Shown in pieces: positions 6,388-13,972 of a stretch of 38,928 nucleotides of DNA. A program made the position numbers and the translations under genes. Positions within the stretch are counted from its first letter, which is position 1. Every line of letters starts with the position of its first letter. Origin of the DNA: Phascolarctobacterium sp. (GTDB taxonomy: Bacteria; Bacillota; Negativicutes; Acidaminococcales; Acidaminococcaceae); contig SFCN01000012.1 in NCBI GenBank assembly GCA_004558595.1, positions 1 through 38,928 on the forward strand, written 5' to 3'. The notes below the pieces were generated by a model. It ran no database searches and was not told the origin of the DNA. It worked only from the letters and a program-made list of their open reading frames with translations.

Positions 6388-7399
6388 AGGCTTGGACGGA
6401 GCAGTGGAGCGCTTCGGTATTAACCGCACGGCTTGGCGTTTCACGATTTTAATATTGTTTCTCTTTTTGGCTCTTCTGGGAGCATTTTTAAGTCTGACCA
6501 AAGGCTCCAGCGTGATTACCATGGAGCAAATTGTGGAGCTTTTGCTGCATCCCGGCGAGGACCCCCAGAGCCAAATTATCTGGAATATTCGCATGCCTCG
6601 CACCATTGTGGGCGCGTTGGTGGGCATCAATTTATCCTTATCCGGCGCTATTTTGCAGGCCATTATGCGTAATCCTCTGGCTGATCCCCACATCATTGGC
6701 ATCTCCAGCGGCGCAGGGCTGGCCGGCGTAGTGATTATGATTTTATTTCCCGCTTTGGAATATTTGATCACCCCGGTGGCCTTTGTGGGTGCTATGCTAG
6801 CGGCCATTTGTATTTATATTTTGGCCTGGAAGAATGGCATTAAGCCCGTGCGTATTATTCTGGCCGGTGTGGCTGTATCCGCCTTTTTAAGCGCAGGCAT
6901 CAGCGGTTTGATGATTTTCTATAGCGATAGAGTGCACGGCGCCTTAATGTGGATGGTGGGCGGTTTGGCGGCCCGTAGCTGGCCCCATGTCAGCATTATT
7001 CTGCCCTATGCGATTATCGGCTTAGTGTTGGCCTTGGCCAGCGCGTCCTATCTGAATATTTTGCAGCTGGGCGATGAAATGGCCCGTGGCCTAGGCGTGA
7101 ACGTGGAGGCAACTCGCATTATTATGACGGCTATCGCGGCGCTCTTAGCGGCCAGTGCGGTGAGCGTGGTGGGGCTGTTAGGCTTTGTGGGCTTAGTCGT
7201 GCCCCATGCGGCAAGGCTTTTGATTGGCAGCGACTATCGTTATTTGCTGCCTGCAGCGGCCCTTTTGGGCGTGGCTATAGTGACCCTCAGCGACACCTTC
7301 GCTCGCGTTATTTTCGCTCCCATTGAACTGCCGGTGGGCATTATTATGGCCTTTTTAGGCGCACCCTTCTTTCTATTCTTGCTAAGGAGGGAGATCTGA
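6377..7399 (+). CDS. FecCD-family ABC transporter permease
   Basis: This 340-residue integral membrane protein has about nine to ten hydrophobic helices. It contains the FecCD hallmarks RMPRTIVGALVG (about 72-83), GAILQAIMRNPLADPHIIG (about 91-109), and near the C-terminus FVGLVVPHAARLLIGSDYR. It forms the homodimeric channel of the iron-complex/cobalamin importer. The start overlaps the end of the binding-protein gene and the stop overlaps the ATPase start (TGATG), so all three are tightly coupled. Confidence 0.92.
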   Translation: MANKGLDGAVERFGINRTAWRFTILILFLFLALLGAFLSLTKGSSVITMEQIVELLLHPGEDPQSQIIWNIRMPRTIVGALVGINLSLSGAILQAIMRNPLADPHIIGISSGAGLAGVVIMILFPALEYLITPVAFVGAMLAAICIYILAWKNGIKPVRIILAGVAVSAFLSAGISGLMIFYSDRVHGALMWMVGGLAARSWPHVSIILPYAIIGLVLALASASYLNILQLGDEMARGLGVNVEATRIIMTAIAALLAASAVSVVGLLGFVGLVVPHAARLLIGSDYRYLLPAAALLGVAIVTLSDTFARVIFAPIELPVGIIMAFLGAPFFLFLLRREI

Positions 7400-8184
7400 T
7401 GACGGCGATTTTGGCAGCCCACGGCATTGATGTGGGCATTAATAAAAAGACCATTGTGCATGATTTGTCCTTGGAAATTCCGGAGGGCAAAATCACGGCT
7501 ATTATCGGTCCCAATGGCTGCGGTAAGAGCACGACCTTAAAGGCTATTTCCCGTATTTGGCCCGTGGAGAAGGGGAGTATTACCTTTAAGGGCAAGGATA
7601 TTAAGGCTTTCAGCCATCGTGAGTTCGCTCAATGCTTGGCGATTTTGACCCAAGCGCCTACGGCGCCGACGGATTTGACGGTGCAGGATTTGGTGGAGAT
7701 GGGGCGTTTTCCTCACCGCGGCTTTTTAGGGCGCGGGGACAAGGATGATGCAAAGCATGTGGAGTGGGCCTTGGAGCAGACTAATATGACCAGCATGCGC
7801 CAACGCCTTCTGCATACCTTGAGCGGTGGCGAGCGGCAGCGAGCTTGGATCGCGATGGCCTTGGCTCAGCGTCCTCAAGTGTTGCTTTTGGATGAGCCTA
7901 CCACGTATCTGGATATTTGTCATCAGCTGGAGGTTATGCAGCTTTTGGTGAAGCTGAACAGTGAGTTGGGGCTGACGGTGGTGATGGTTATTCATGAGCT
8001 TAATCACGCGCTTCAGTATGCTGATTATGTGGCGGTGATTAAGGCAGGGCGACTGGTGACCTGCGGTGCGCCGAAGGAGATTGTGACTGCAAGGCTCTTG
8101 GCGGATGTGTTCCGTGTGCAAGCGGACGAGTTCGCTTGTAGCAATGGGCTAAGAGCGTTAGTGCCTGTGGATTTATGTAAATAA
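7399..8184 (+). CDS. ABC transporter ATP-binding protein (FecE/BtuD type)
   Basis: This 261-residue cytosolic ATPase drives the importer encoded by the two preceding genes. Walker A is GPNGCGKST (37-45), the signature LSGGERQ is at 141-147, and Walker B is VLLLDE ending at Glu166, followed by the H-loop (HELNHAL). The order PBP-permease-ATPase and one-base overlaps mark an operon. No terminator is obvious downstream. Instead the end of the gene (GATTTATGTAAATAAG, 8170-8185) is copied in the repeat block that follows. Confidence 0.93.
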   Translation: MTAILAAHGIDVGINKKTIVHDLSLEIPEGKITAIIGPNGCGKSTTLKAISRIWPVEKGSITFKGKDIKAFSHREFAQCLAILTQAPTAPTDLTVQDLVEMGRFPHRGFLGRGDKDDAKHVEWALEQTNMTSMRQRLLHTLSGGERQRAWIAMALAQRPQVLLLDEPTTYLDICHQLEVMQLLVKLNSELGLTVVMVIHELNHALQYADYVAVIKAGRLVTCGAPKEIVTARLLADVFRVQADEFACSNGLRALVPVDLCK

Positions 8185-8570
8185 GTAAATTGGCACATTA
8201 GCAAATTAGCCGTTCCAATGTTTTGAGAGCACTGGTTCCTTAGATTTATGTAAATAAGAAAATAAGAAAATAAGAAAATAAGTAAATAAGTAAATAAGTA
8301 GGCACATTAGCAATCAGCCGTTCGCGACGAATTTCTCAAGCGAGTCGCCAAATTGTGCAAGTGCCACGCACGCAGCAGAATTTGTGCAGGGAGCTGTCCC
8401 CTTGGGGATAACGCGAATTTCGTGGGGTACAATCAGGTCGCTGCGGTGTCCAATCTGTTCGCAGAAAGCTTTAGGTTTTCGAAACACTTGCTTCTATTGT
8501 ACCATCCACTCATTCGCTAAAATTCGTAGCTCACTTGCTGATTTGCTAATGTGCCATTTGCACTTACTAT
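8185..8570. repeat. Repeat-rich non-coding block with octamer array and inverted repeats
   Basis: The last bases of the ATPase gene plus its trailer recur downstream: GATTTATGTAAATAAG at 8170-8185 and 8243-8258, and GGCACATTAGCAA followed by AGCCGTTC at 8192-8215 and 8301-8323. Between them lies an array of six octamers (A/T)AAATAAG at 8251-8298. A third copy is inverted: GCTGATTTGCTAATGTGCC at 8537-8555. The copies at 8301 and 8555 could be termini of a roughly 250-bp element whose inner parts share ACGAATTT and AGCGA blocks. An 80-codon frame at 8384-8626 lies inside and across the element and looks spurious. Mobility is inference. Confidence 0.7.
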
Positions 8571-8615
8571 TATCCTACGCATTTACCAGTATTTCATCTT
8601 ATTATAAAGCAATAA

Positions 8616-8657
8616 ATAATCCCTAAAGTTAGTTCTTTCGCTAACTTTAGGGATTAT
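8616..8657. terminator. Terminator hairpin at the 3' end of the hydrogenase gene, probably bidirectional
   Basis: A 17-bp perfect stem: ATAATCCCTAAAGTTAG (8616-8632) with CTAACTTTAGGGATTAT (8641-8657), loop of eight. On the plus strand CTTTTTG follows; on the minus strand, in which the hydrogenase is read, TTTATTG follows. Confidence 0.8.
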
Positions 8658-8671
8658 CTTTTTGTTTTAAA

Positions 8672-10399
8672 TTATACTAAATAGTTCTTCTCTTTCACAT
8701 GGTCAGAGTGGAGCAGACGCTCAGCGCGCTCGCTCAAGGGCTTCTCTAGGTACTCGCTATACAGCGTTACTACGTCGGGGTTGTTGTGGGATTGACGCAG
8801 CTTGCGCTCATCATCCAGCTTGTAGAGCTTCTGGCCCAACATGCCGGCACGTTCCTGGCCGTCATGAATGGGCTGGCCGCCGCCGCCCACGCAGCCGCCG
8901 GGGCAGGCCATGACTTCTACGAAGTCATAATGCACCTTGCCGGCCTGCAAATCCTCGATGAGGCGGCCAGCATTACCAAGGCCGCTGACGGTGCAGGTGC
9001 GTAGGGTTTTACCAGCGATGGTGAACTCACGCACCTTGCGGCCCTTCTCACCGCGCACATCCACAAAGGCATCTGCCGGAGCCTCCTCGCCAGTCATGGC
9101 GAAGTAGGCAGTGCGCAGCGCGGCTTCCATAACGCCGCCGGTAGCGCCAAAGATAACGCCGGCGCCGGTGCTCTTGCCCAGAGGATTATCGAACTCTTCC
9201 TCAGGCAATGTAGCAGGGTTGATATGCTCGGCCTTAAGCAGACGCACGAACTCGCGGGTAGTCAAAACGATGTCGATATCGTGGGTGCCGCTGCTACGCA
9301 TGGAGAGCAGGGCAGCCTCGCGTTTCTTGGAAACGCAGGGCATTACGGAAATAGAGCAGATCTCCTTGGGCTTCAGGCCCTTCTTTTCGGCGAAGTAGGA
9401 TTTCAAAATAGCGCCAAAAATCTGTTGGGGAGATTTAGTGGTGGACAGGTTGGGCACGAACGCAGGGTATTTTTTGGTCACATAGCTGACCCAGCCGGGG
9501 CAGCAGGAGGTGAACATGGGCCAGCGATAGCCTTCAGGGTCTTGCAAGCGCTCTAAAAGCTCATTTGCCTCTTCCATAATAGTTACGTCCGCAGCAAAGC
9601 TAGTGTCGAAAACATAATCAAAGCCAATGCGACGCAGGGCAGCAGCCATGCGGGCTTCAGTAGCCATTTCCTCTGGCATATTAAAGGCTTCGGCCCAGGC
9701 GGTACGTACCGCAGGAGCAACCTGGACAGCAGTGATCTTAGTAGAATCTGCCAGCGCTTCATAAACCTTGGGCACATCATTGCGCTCCTTCAGAGCGCCA
9801 ACGGGGCAGTGGGCGATGCACTGACCGCAGAGACTGCAGTTGGAGTCCTCGATGCACATATTTCCAGCCACGTCCACAGTGGTGCGGGAACCAGTGTTTT
9901 GTACGTCCCAAATATGCAAATCCTGGACCTTGTCGCAGATTTGCACGCAGCGCATGCATTTGATGCATTTTTTAGAATCGCGAATGAGGGGGAAGTTTTG
10001 GTTCCAGGGAGTGTCCACAATCTCCCGCTCGAAGGGAATATCGTAAATGCCCAAATCATTGGACAGCTTTTGCAGGCTGCAGTTACCGCTACGAACGCAG
10101 GTCGCGCAAAGGCAATCGTGCTGGGAAAGAATCAGCTCCACGTTAGTGCGACGAACACTGCGAGCCTTGGGGGAATTTGTATAGACAACAAGTCCTTCCT
10201 GTACAGGGGTGGTACAGGAGGTGACTACACGATTTTGTCCTTGGATTTCTACGACGCAAACCTTGCAGGCACTGATTTCGTTAATGTCCTTTAAAAAGCA
10301 GAGACGGGGAATATCAATACCAACGGTGGCAGCGGCCTGCATAATTGTAGTGCCCTCGGGAACGGAAACTTTTAAGCCGTCAATTGTCAGGTTTACCAT
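8672..10399 (-). CDS. hydA: [FeFe] hydrogenase, multi-cluster (group A)
   Basis: This 575-residue protein interconverts protons and H2. Domains in order: a [2Fe-2S] ferredoxin-like domain (Cys34, 45, 48, 62), a His-Cys3 [4Fe-4S] site (His94, Cys98, 101, 107), a two-[4Fe-4S] ferredoxin (Cys145, 148, 151, 155 and 188, 191, 194, 198), then the H-cluster domain with TSCCPGW (Cys299/300), MPCVSKKREA (Cys355) and MACPGGCVGGGGQP (Cys499, 503), and the C-terminal small-subunit-like segment. All H-cluster ligands are present. No signal peptide, so it is cytosolic. Its start overlaps the upstream gene by seven bases (ATGGTAA), implying a complex with the NuoF-Fe-S/GltD-like protein, which would bring NAD(P)H electrons. 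The maturases HydE, F and G are not in the window. Confidence 0.95.
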   Translation of the reverse strand: MVNLTIDGLKVSVPEGTTIMQAAATVGIDIPRLCFLKDINEISACKVCVVEIQGQNRVVTSCTTPVQEGLVVYTNSPKARSVRRTNVELILSQHDCLCATCVRSGNCSLQKLSNDLGIYDIPFEREIVDTPWNQNFPLIRDSKKCIKCMRCVQICDKVQDLHIWDVQNTGSRTTVDVAGNMCIEDSNCSLCGQCIAHCPVGALKERNDVPKVYEALADSTKITAVQVAPAVRTAWAEAFNMPEEMATEARMAAALRRIGFDYVFDTSFAADVTIMEEANELLERLQDPEGYRWPMFTSCCPGWVSYVTKKYPAFVPNLSTTKSPQQIFGAILKSYFAEKKGLKPKEICSISVMPCVSKKREAALLSMRSSGTHDIDIVLTTREFVRLLKAEHINPATLPEEEFDNPLGKSTGAGVIFGATGGVMEAALRTAYFAMTGEEAPADAFVDVRGEKGRKVREFTIAGKTLRTCTVSGLGNAGRLIEDLQAGKVHYDFVEVMACPGGCVGGGGQPIHDGQERAGMLGQKLYKLDDERKLRQSHNNPDVVTLYSEYLEKPLSERAERLLHSDHVKEKNYLV

Positions 10400-12243
10400 T
10401 TTAAGGTTCTGCCTCCTTTCAAGGTGCTAAAGCCAAATTTATCGCAGCGCAGACAGCGACCGGCCTCTTGGCAGGCCTCCTGCACTGTCATGCCGCATTC
10501 CATGGGCGCGAAGGTTTTCTTACGTTCGCCAGCCTCTTTTTCCGTGAGCTGGATACGACCGCAGGGACGCTTGTCGTCGATGGAGGGATCGGGAATTTCT
10601 ACATCACAGGTAATAATATGCTCGTAGCCAAGATATTCATCGATATTGGCTGCGGCTACCTTACCAGCGGCAATGGCGCGAATAACGGTAGCAGGGCCAG
10701 TTACGCAGTCGCCGCCGGCGAAAACGCCCTCATTATTGGCCAGCTCGCTGCTGGACAGAGCGGAAATGGTACCGCGTTTAATCTTGATGCCTGCTTCCTC
10801 GAAGGGACGCAGCATAATGCCTTGACCGATGGCCACAACGATAATATCGCAGGGAATGCGCTGTAGATCCACATCCGCATGGATGGGGCGGGCGCGACCC
10901 CAGGCGTCAATGGGGCCGATGATTTGGGGCTCTACCCACAGGGCAGCAACCTTGCCGTTAGCGTCGGCTTCAATATGATGAGGAGCTTTCAGGCCGTAGA
11001 GCTCTGCGCCCTCGGCAATAGCGCCCTCGATTTCCTCGGGCAGAGCGGTCATGTCGTCCTGACGACGACGGTAAGCGATAATAACCTTTTTCGCGCCTAA
11101 ACGAATGGAGCTGCGTGTGCAGTCCATGGCTACGTTACCACCGCCGATAACCACGACGGTTTTATCCTTGAAGTCAGGCATTCTTTCCTCGCCGATTTCC
11201 CGCAGCATTTCCACAGCGCTAATTACGCCTTGGGAATCCTCGCCGGGAATGCCAATCTTTTTATCGGTATGAGCGCCGATGGCGATATAGACTGCGTCGA
11301 ATTCAGCGCGCAGTTTATCGAAGGGAATCTCGCCCTCACCATTGCCGATACGACTGTTCAAATGCACTTCAACGCCGGTGGAGAGAATAGCGTCCAGATC
11401 CTCCTGCAGGCGCTCACGGGGGAAGCGATAAGCAGGGATGCCATAGCGGAGCATACCGCCGAGCTTGCTCTTTTCTTCAAATACCACCGCATGGTGACCC
11501 ATGAGCTCCAGATAATAAGCGGCGGAAAGACCACTGGGGCCGCCGCCGATAATGGCGATACGCTTACCGGTGGATTCTTCCTTGGTGGGTACGGGCACAG
11601 TATTGCTGGGAGCGTTGTCCACGGCCATGCGCTTCAAGCCGCGAATATTGATGGCAGCATCAATCATGTTGCGGCGGCAGCGGGATTCGCAGGGATGCTC
11701 GCAGATCAGGCCACAGGCGGTGGGGAAGGGGTTGTCCTTGCGAATGAGCTTAACAGCGTCCGCATAGCGACCAGCGCCCACCAGAGCGATGTAGCCGGGG
11801 ATATCCACTTGAGCGGGGCACAGAGCCACGCAGGGAATGGATTGATGCAAATGCACGGAGCATTTGCCCTTTTTAATATGGTTAATATAGTCCTCACGGA
11901 AGCCTTCCAAGCCTGCCAATACCATTTTGGCAGCTTCAAAGCCGATGGCGCAGTCAGCGCTATTGGCTACGTTTTCAGCAGTGCTTTGGATTAAATCCAG
12001 AGTTTCCATGGTGGCTTTGCCATCCAGCACATCCTCCATGAGATTTTGTAATTGGGCAAGACCAACACGGCAAGGAACACATTTGCCACAGGTTTGGGCG
12101 TGGCAAACCTTCAAGAAGGAGAGCTGCAGGTCAACAGGGCACAGTCCCGGAGGGCTGGCGATGATGTGTCGCTCTAGGTCTTTATATAAGCGTTCAACCG
12201 TCAGTTGGGCTTGGTCAGGTGTTGCGATTTTTAAACGACTCAT
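10393..12243 (-). CDS. NuoF-type Fe-S domain fused to GltD/NfnB-like NAD(P)H oxidoreductase
   Basis: This 616-residue protein is a probable electron-input subunit for the hydrogenase. Residues about 40-125 resemble the C-terminal iron-sulfur region of NuoF/HydB (TCGKCVPCRVG, Cys52, 55, 58, then Cys98), but the FMN/NADH-binding part of NuoF is missing. A GltD-type N-terminal double Fe-S region follows (CVALCP with Cys138, 142; then Cys181, 185, 189). Next come an FAD Rossmann motif IIGGGPSGLSAA (about 231-242) and a second nucleotide site VVVIGGGNVAMD (about 363-374) with a YRRR stretch at 391-394 that often marks NADPH. The C-terminus has a CLRC pair. ATG 12243 is chosen because GGGAGG lies six bases before it. 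Glutamate synthase is unlikely: no gltA/gltB is present and the partner gene is hydA. Confidence 0.85.
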   Translation of the reverse strand: MSRLKIATPDQAQLTVERLYKDLERHIIASPPGLCPVDLQLSFLKVCHAQTCGKCVPCRVGLAQLQNLMEDVLDGKATMETLDLIQSTAENVANSADCAIGFEAAKMVLAGLEGFREDYINHIKKGKCSVHLHQSIPCVALCPAQVDIPGYIALVGAGRYADAVKLIRKDNPFPTACGLICEHPCESRCRRNMIDAAINIRGLKRMAVDNAPSNTVPVPTKEESTGKRIAIIGGGPSGLSAAYYLELMGHHAVVFEEKSKLGGMLRYGIPAYRFPRERLQEDLDAILSTGVEVHLNSRIGNGEGEIPFDKLRAEFDAVYIAIGAHTDKKIGIPGEDSQGVISAVEMLREIGEERMPDFKDKTVVVIGGGNVAMDCTRSSIRLGAKKVIIAYRRRQDDMTALPEEIEGAIAEGAELYGLKAPHHIEADANGKVAALWVEPQIIGPIDAWGRARPIHADVDLQRIPCDIIVVAIGQGIMLRPFEEAGIKIKRGTISALSSSELANNEGVFAGGDCVTGPATVIRAIAAGKVAAANIDEYLGYEHIITCDVEIPDPSIDDKRPCGRIQLTEKEAGERKKTFAPMECGMTVQEACQEAGRCLRCDKFGFSTLKGGRTLKW

Positions 12244-12293
12244 ATTCATCCTCCCAAAAAGCATACACTAATTGATAAATTTGTATACTTTAT

Positions 12294-12322
12294 ATTATAC
12301 CTAAAATTTGTGGAAACTGCAA
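12294..12322 (-). promoter_or_regulatory. Promoter of the hydrogenase operon
   Basis: On the minus strand: TTGCAG (12322-12317), a 17-base spacer and TATAAT (12299-12294), about 50 bases before the start of the first gene. Confidence 0.65.
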
Positions 12323-12437
12323 GTTTTTGGGAGAAGAATATGTGTATATATCTTAACAAATTAGCGAAAAATATCCTTGAAATTAGAAAACCATGTGGCT
12401 TTTTTTGCCCTGCTTTCTTTTTAAAAGCACCTATCTG

Positions 12438-12446
12438 TGGTATACT
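12438..12446 (+). promoter_or_regulatory. Possible extended -10 promoter of the symporter gene
   Basis: TGGTATACT is an extended -10-like element 77 bases before the symporter start. No -35 is convincing, so this is tentative. Confidence 0.4.
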
Positions 12447-12522
12447 TAACTGGGTGAATGATTCTGCGAAAAATGGATAAACGGTAATGCAGTTTATTCT
12501 CCTATAGAAGAGGTGTTTTGTA

Positions 12523-13905
12523 ATGAAGCTTTCCTTAGTTCATTTGGTTAGCTTAGGGCTGACCTTACTTGTGACAATGCTGCCGGGTATTATCGCCTCG
12601 CGCCGCATCAAGTCCGCTGATGATTATAATGTCGGCGGACGTAGCGCAGGCGTGGGCCTGGTCGCTGGCAGTATTATCGGTACGATTGTAGGCGGAGCAG
12701 CCACCGTGGGCACGGCCCAGCTGGGCTTTAAGCTGGGCCTGACGGCCTGGTGGTTCACTCTGGGTAGCGGCATCGCCTTGCTGATCATGGCGCTCTTTTA
12801 CGCCAAGCCACTGCGGGCCAGCGGCCTGACCACAGTGGCGGAGTTTCTCGTGACCAACTACGGCAAGCCAGCGGGCTGGCTCGCCACTGTAAGCTCCTGC
12901 GCCGGCATTTTCTTTAGCATTGTGGCCAGTACTCTGACCGCTTTGCATTTGGTAGCCGGTATTTTCGGGGTTAATCTCTATGCGAGCGCGGCGCTGATTT
13001 TGTTGATTACTGCGGGCTTCGTTTTCTTCGGCGGCATTAGCGGTAGCGGCATGGCCGGCATTATGAAGATAGTTTTTGTTTTCGCTAGTATTTTCGTAGG
13101 TGGCGTTTTAGCCTTTTTTGAGATGGGCGGCAGCGCCGGCCTTACGGCGGCCTTTCCGGCCCATCCTTGGTTCAGTCTCTTCGGCCGCGGTATGGAGGAT
13201 GGTCTCTTTAGCCTTTGCTCCATGATCGTAGGCGTTATTTCTACTCAAACATATGTACAGGCGTTGTTTAGCGCTAAGGATAGTAAAACCGCGGCAGTTG
13301 GCTGCGTTACCGCTGCCTGCATCGTCATTCCCGTGGGCTTACCCTCGGTGATGATTGGTATGTTCATGCATGCGCATCATCCTGACATCAATTCCATTGA
13401 TGCGCTGCCCCTGTATTTATCCACCTATTTGCCCGATTGGCTGGGCGGTATCGGCTTAGCGGCCCTGCTGCTATCGGCCCTGGGCTCCATCGCAGGTCTC
13501 GCCTTGGGCATCGGCACCATGATTAGTCGCGATATAATTAGCAAGCTGTGGCGCAGCGCGACATCAGTTAATCTGCTCTGGGCCAGCCGCTTTAGCGTGC
13601 TTTTGGCTACGGTAGCGGCCATTGTTTTCGTTTTCTTCCATCTTGATTCCTCCGTACTGGAGTGGAATTATCTATCCATGGCCCTCAGGGGAAGCGGTAT
13701 CTTTTTGCCCTTGACCTTCTGCGTCTTCTTCCCCCATAAGGTGCGAGCCTCCATGGGCGTGGCTGCCATGGGCGCAGGTATTTTCGCGGCGCTCTTTTGG
13801 AAGAACATTAGTCCCTGGCAAATTAATAGCCTCTTCCCGGCCTTGGTTTATAATTTAATTTTCTTGGCGATAGGTCTATGGTGGGGTAAAAAGGGCGAGC
13901 AGTGA
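12523..13905 (+). CDS. Sodium:solute symporter family (SSS) transporter
   Basis: This 460-residue protein has about 12-13 hydrophobic helices. It shows the SSS family pattern: a first helix, then the short cytoplasmic RRIKSADDYNVGGRSAG (about 28-44), a Gly-rich second helix GSIIGTIVGGAATVG, and in the second half ALLLSALGSIAGLALGIGTMISRDI, which resembles the Na+-site helix of SSS proteins. It would couple Na+ entry to uptake of an organic solute. The substrate is unknown: proline, pantothenate, sugars and carboxylates are all carried by this family. AGAGG at 12509-12513 precedes the ATG. It is flanked by a divergent hydrogenase operon and by dnaE, so context does not help. Confidence 0.85.
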   Translation: MKLSLVHLVSLGLTLLVTMLPGIIASRRIKSADDYNVGGRSAGVGLVAGSIIGTIVGGAATVGTAQLGFKLGLTAWWFTLGSGIALLIMALFYAKPLRASGLTTVAEFLVTNYGKPAGWLATVSSCAGIFFSIVASTLTALHLVAGIFGVNLYASAALILLITAGFVFFGGISGSGMAGIMKIVFVFASIFVGGVLAFFEMGGSAGLTAAFPAHPWFSLFGRGMEDGLFSLCSMIVGVISTQTYVQALFSAKDSKTAAVGCVTAACIVIPVGLPSVMIGMFMHAHHPDINSIDALPLYLSTYLPDWLGGIGLAALLLSALGSIAGLALGIGTMISRDIISKLWRSATSVNLLWASRFSVLLATVAAIVFVFFHLDSSVLEWNYLSMALRGSGIFLPLTFCVFFPHKVRASMGVAAMGAGIFAALFWKNISPWQINSLFPALVYNLIFLAIGLWWGKKGEQ

Positions 13906-13935
13906 TTCTTTCGCGTCAGTGGATAAGTAGATTAG

Positions 13936-13941
13936 TATAAT
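13936..13941 (+). promoter_or_regulatory. Possible -10 element before dnaE
   Basis: TATAAT 32 bases before the dnaE start. The upstream gene ends at 13905 and no -35 is clear, so read-through from the symporter is equally possible. Confidence 0.35.
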
Positions 13942-13972
13942 TCAATGATGATATTTTATAAAGGATAAGCTT

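Noticed and set aside
8251..8298. CRISPR-like array.
   Set aside because: The units are eight bases, directly adjacent and without spacers, and there are no cas genes. The 119-base units at 36094-36331 are likewise abutting and only two.
8384..8626. An 80-codon open frame in the gap before the hydrogenase terminator.
   Set aside because: It lies in the repeat block and ends in the terminator stem, lacks a ribosome site, and has no recognisable composition.
10393..12243. Glutamate synthase small subunit (GltD).
   Set aside because: The N-terminal NuoF-type iron-sulfur domain, the absence of a large subunit and the overlap with hydA point to a hydrogenase partner instead.
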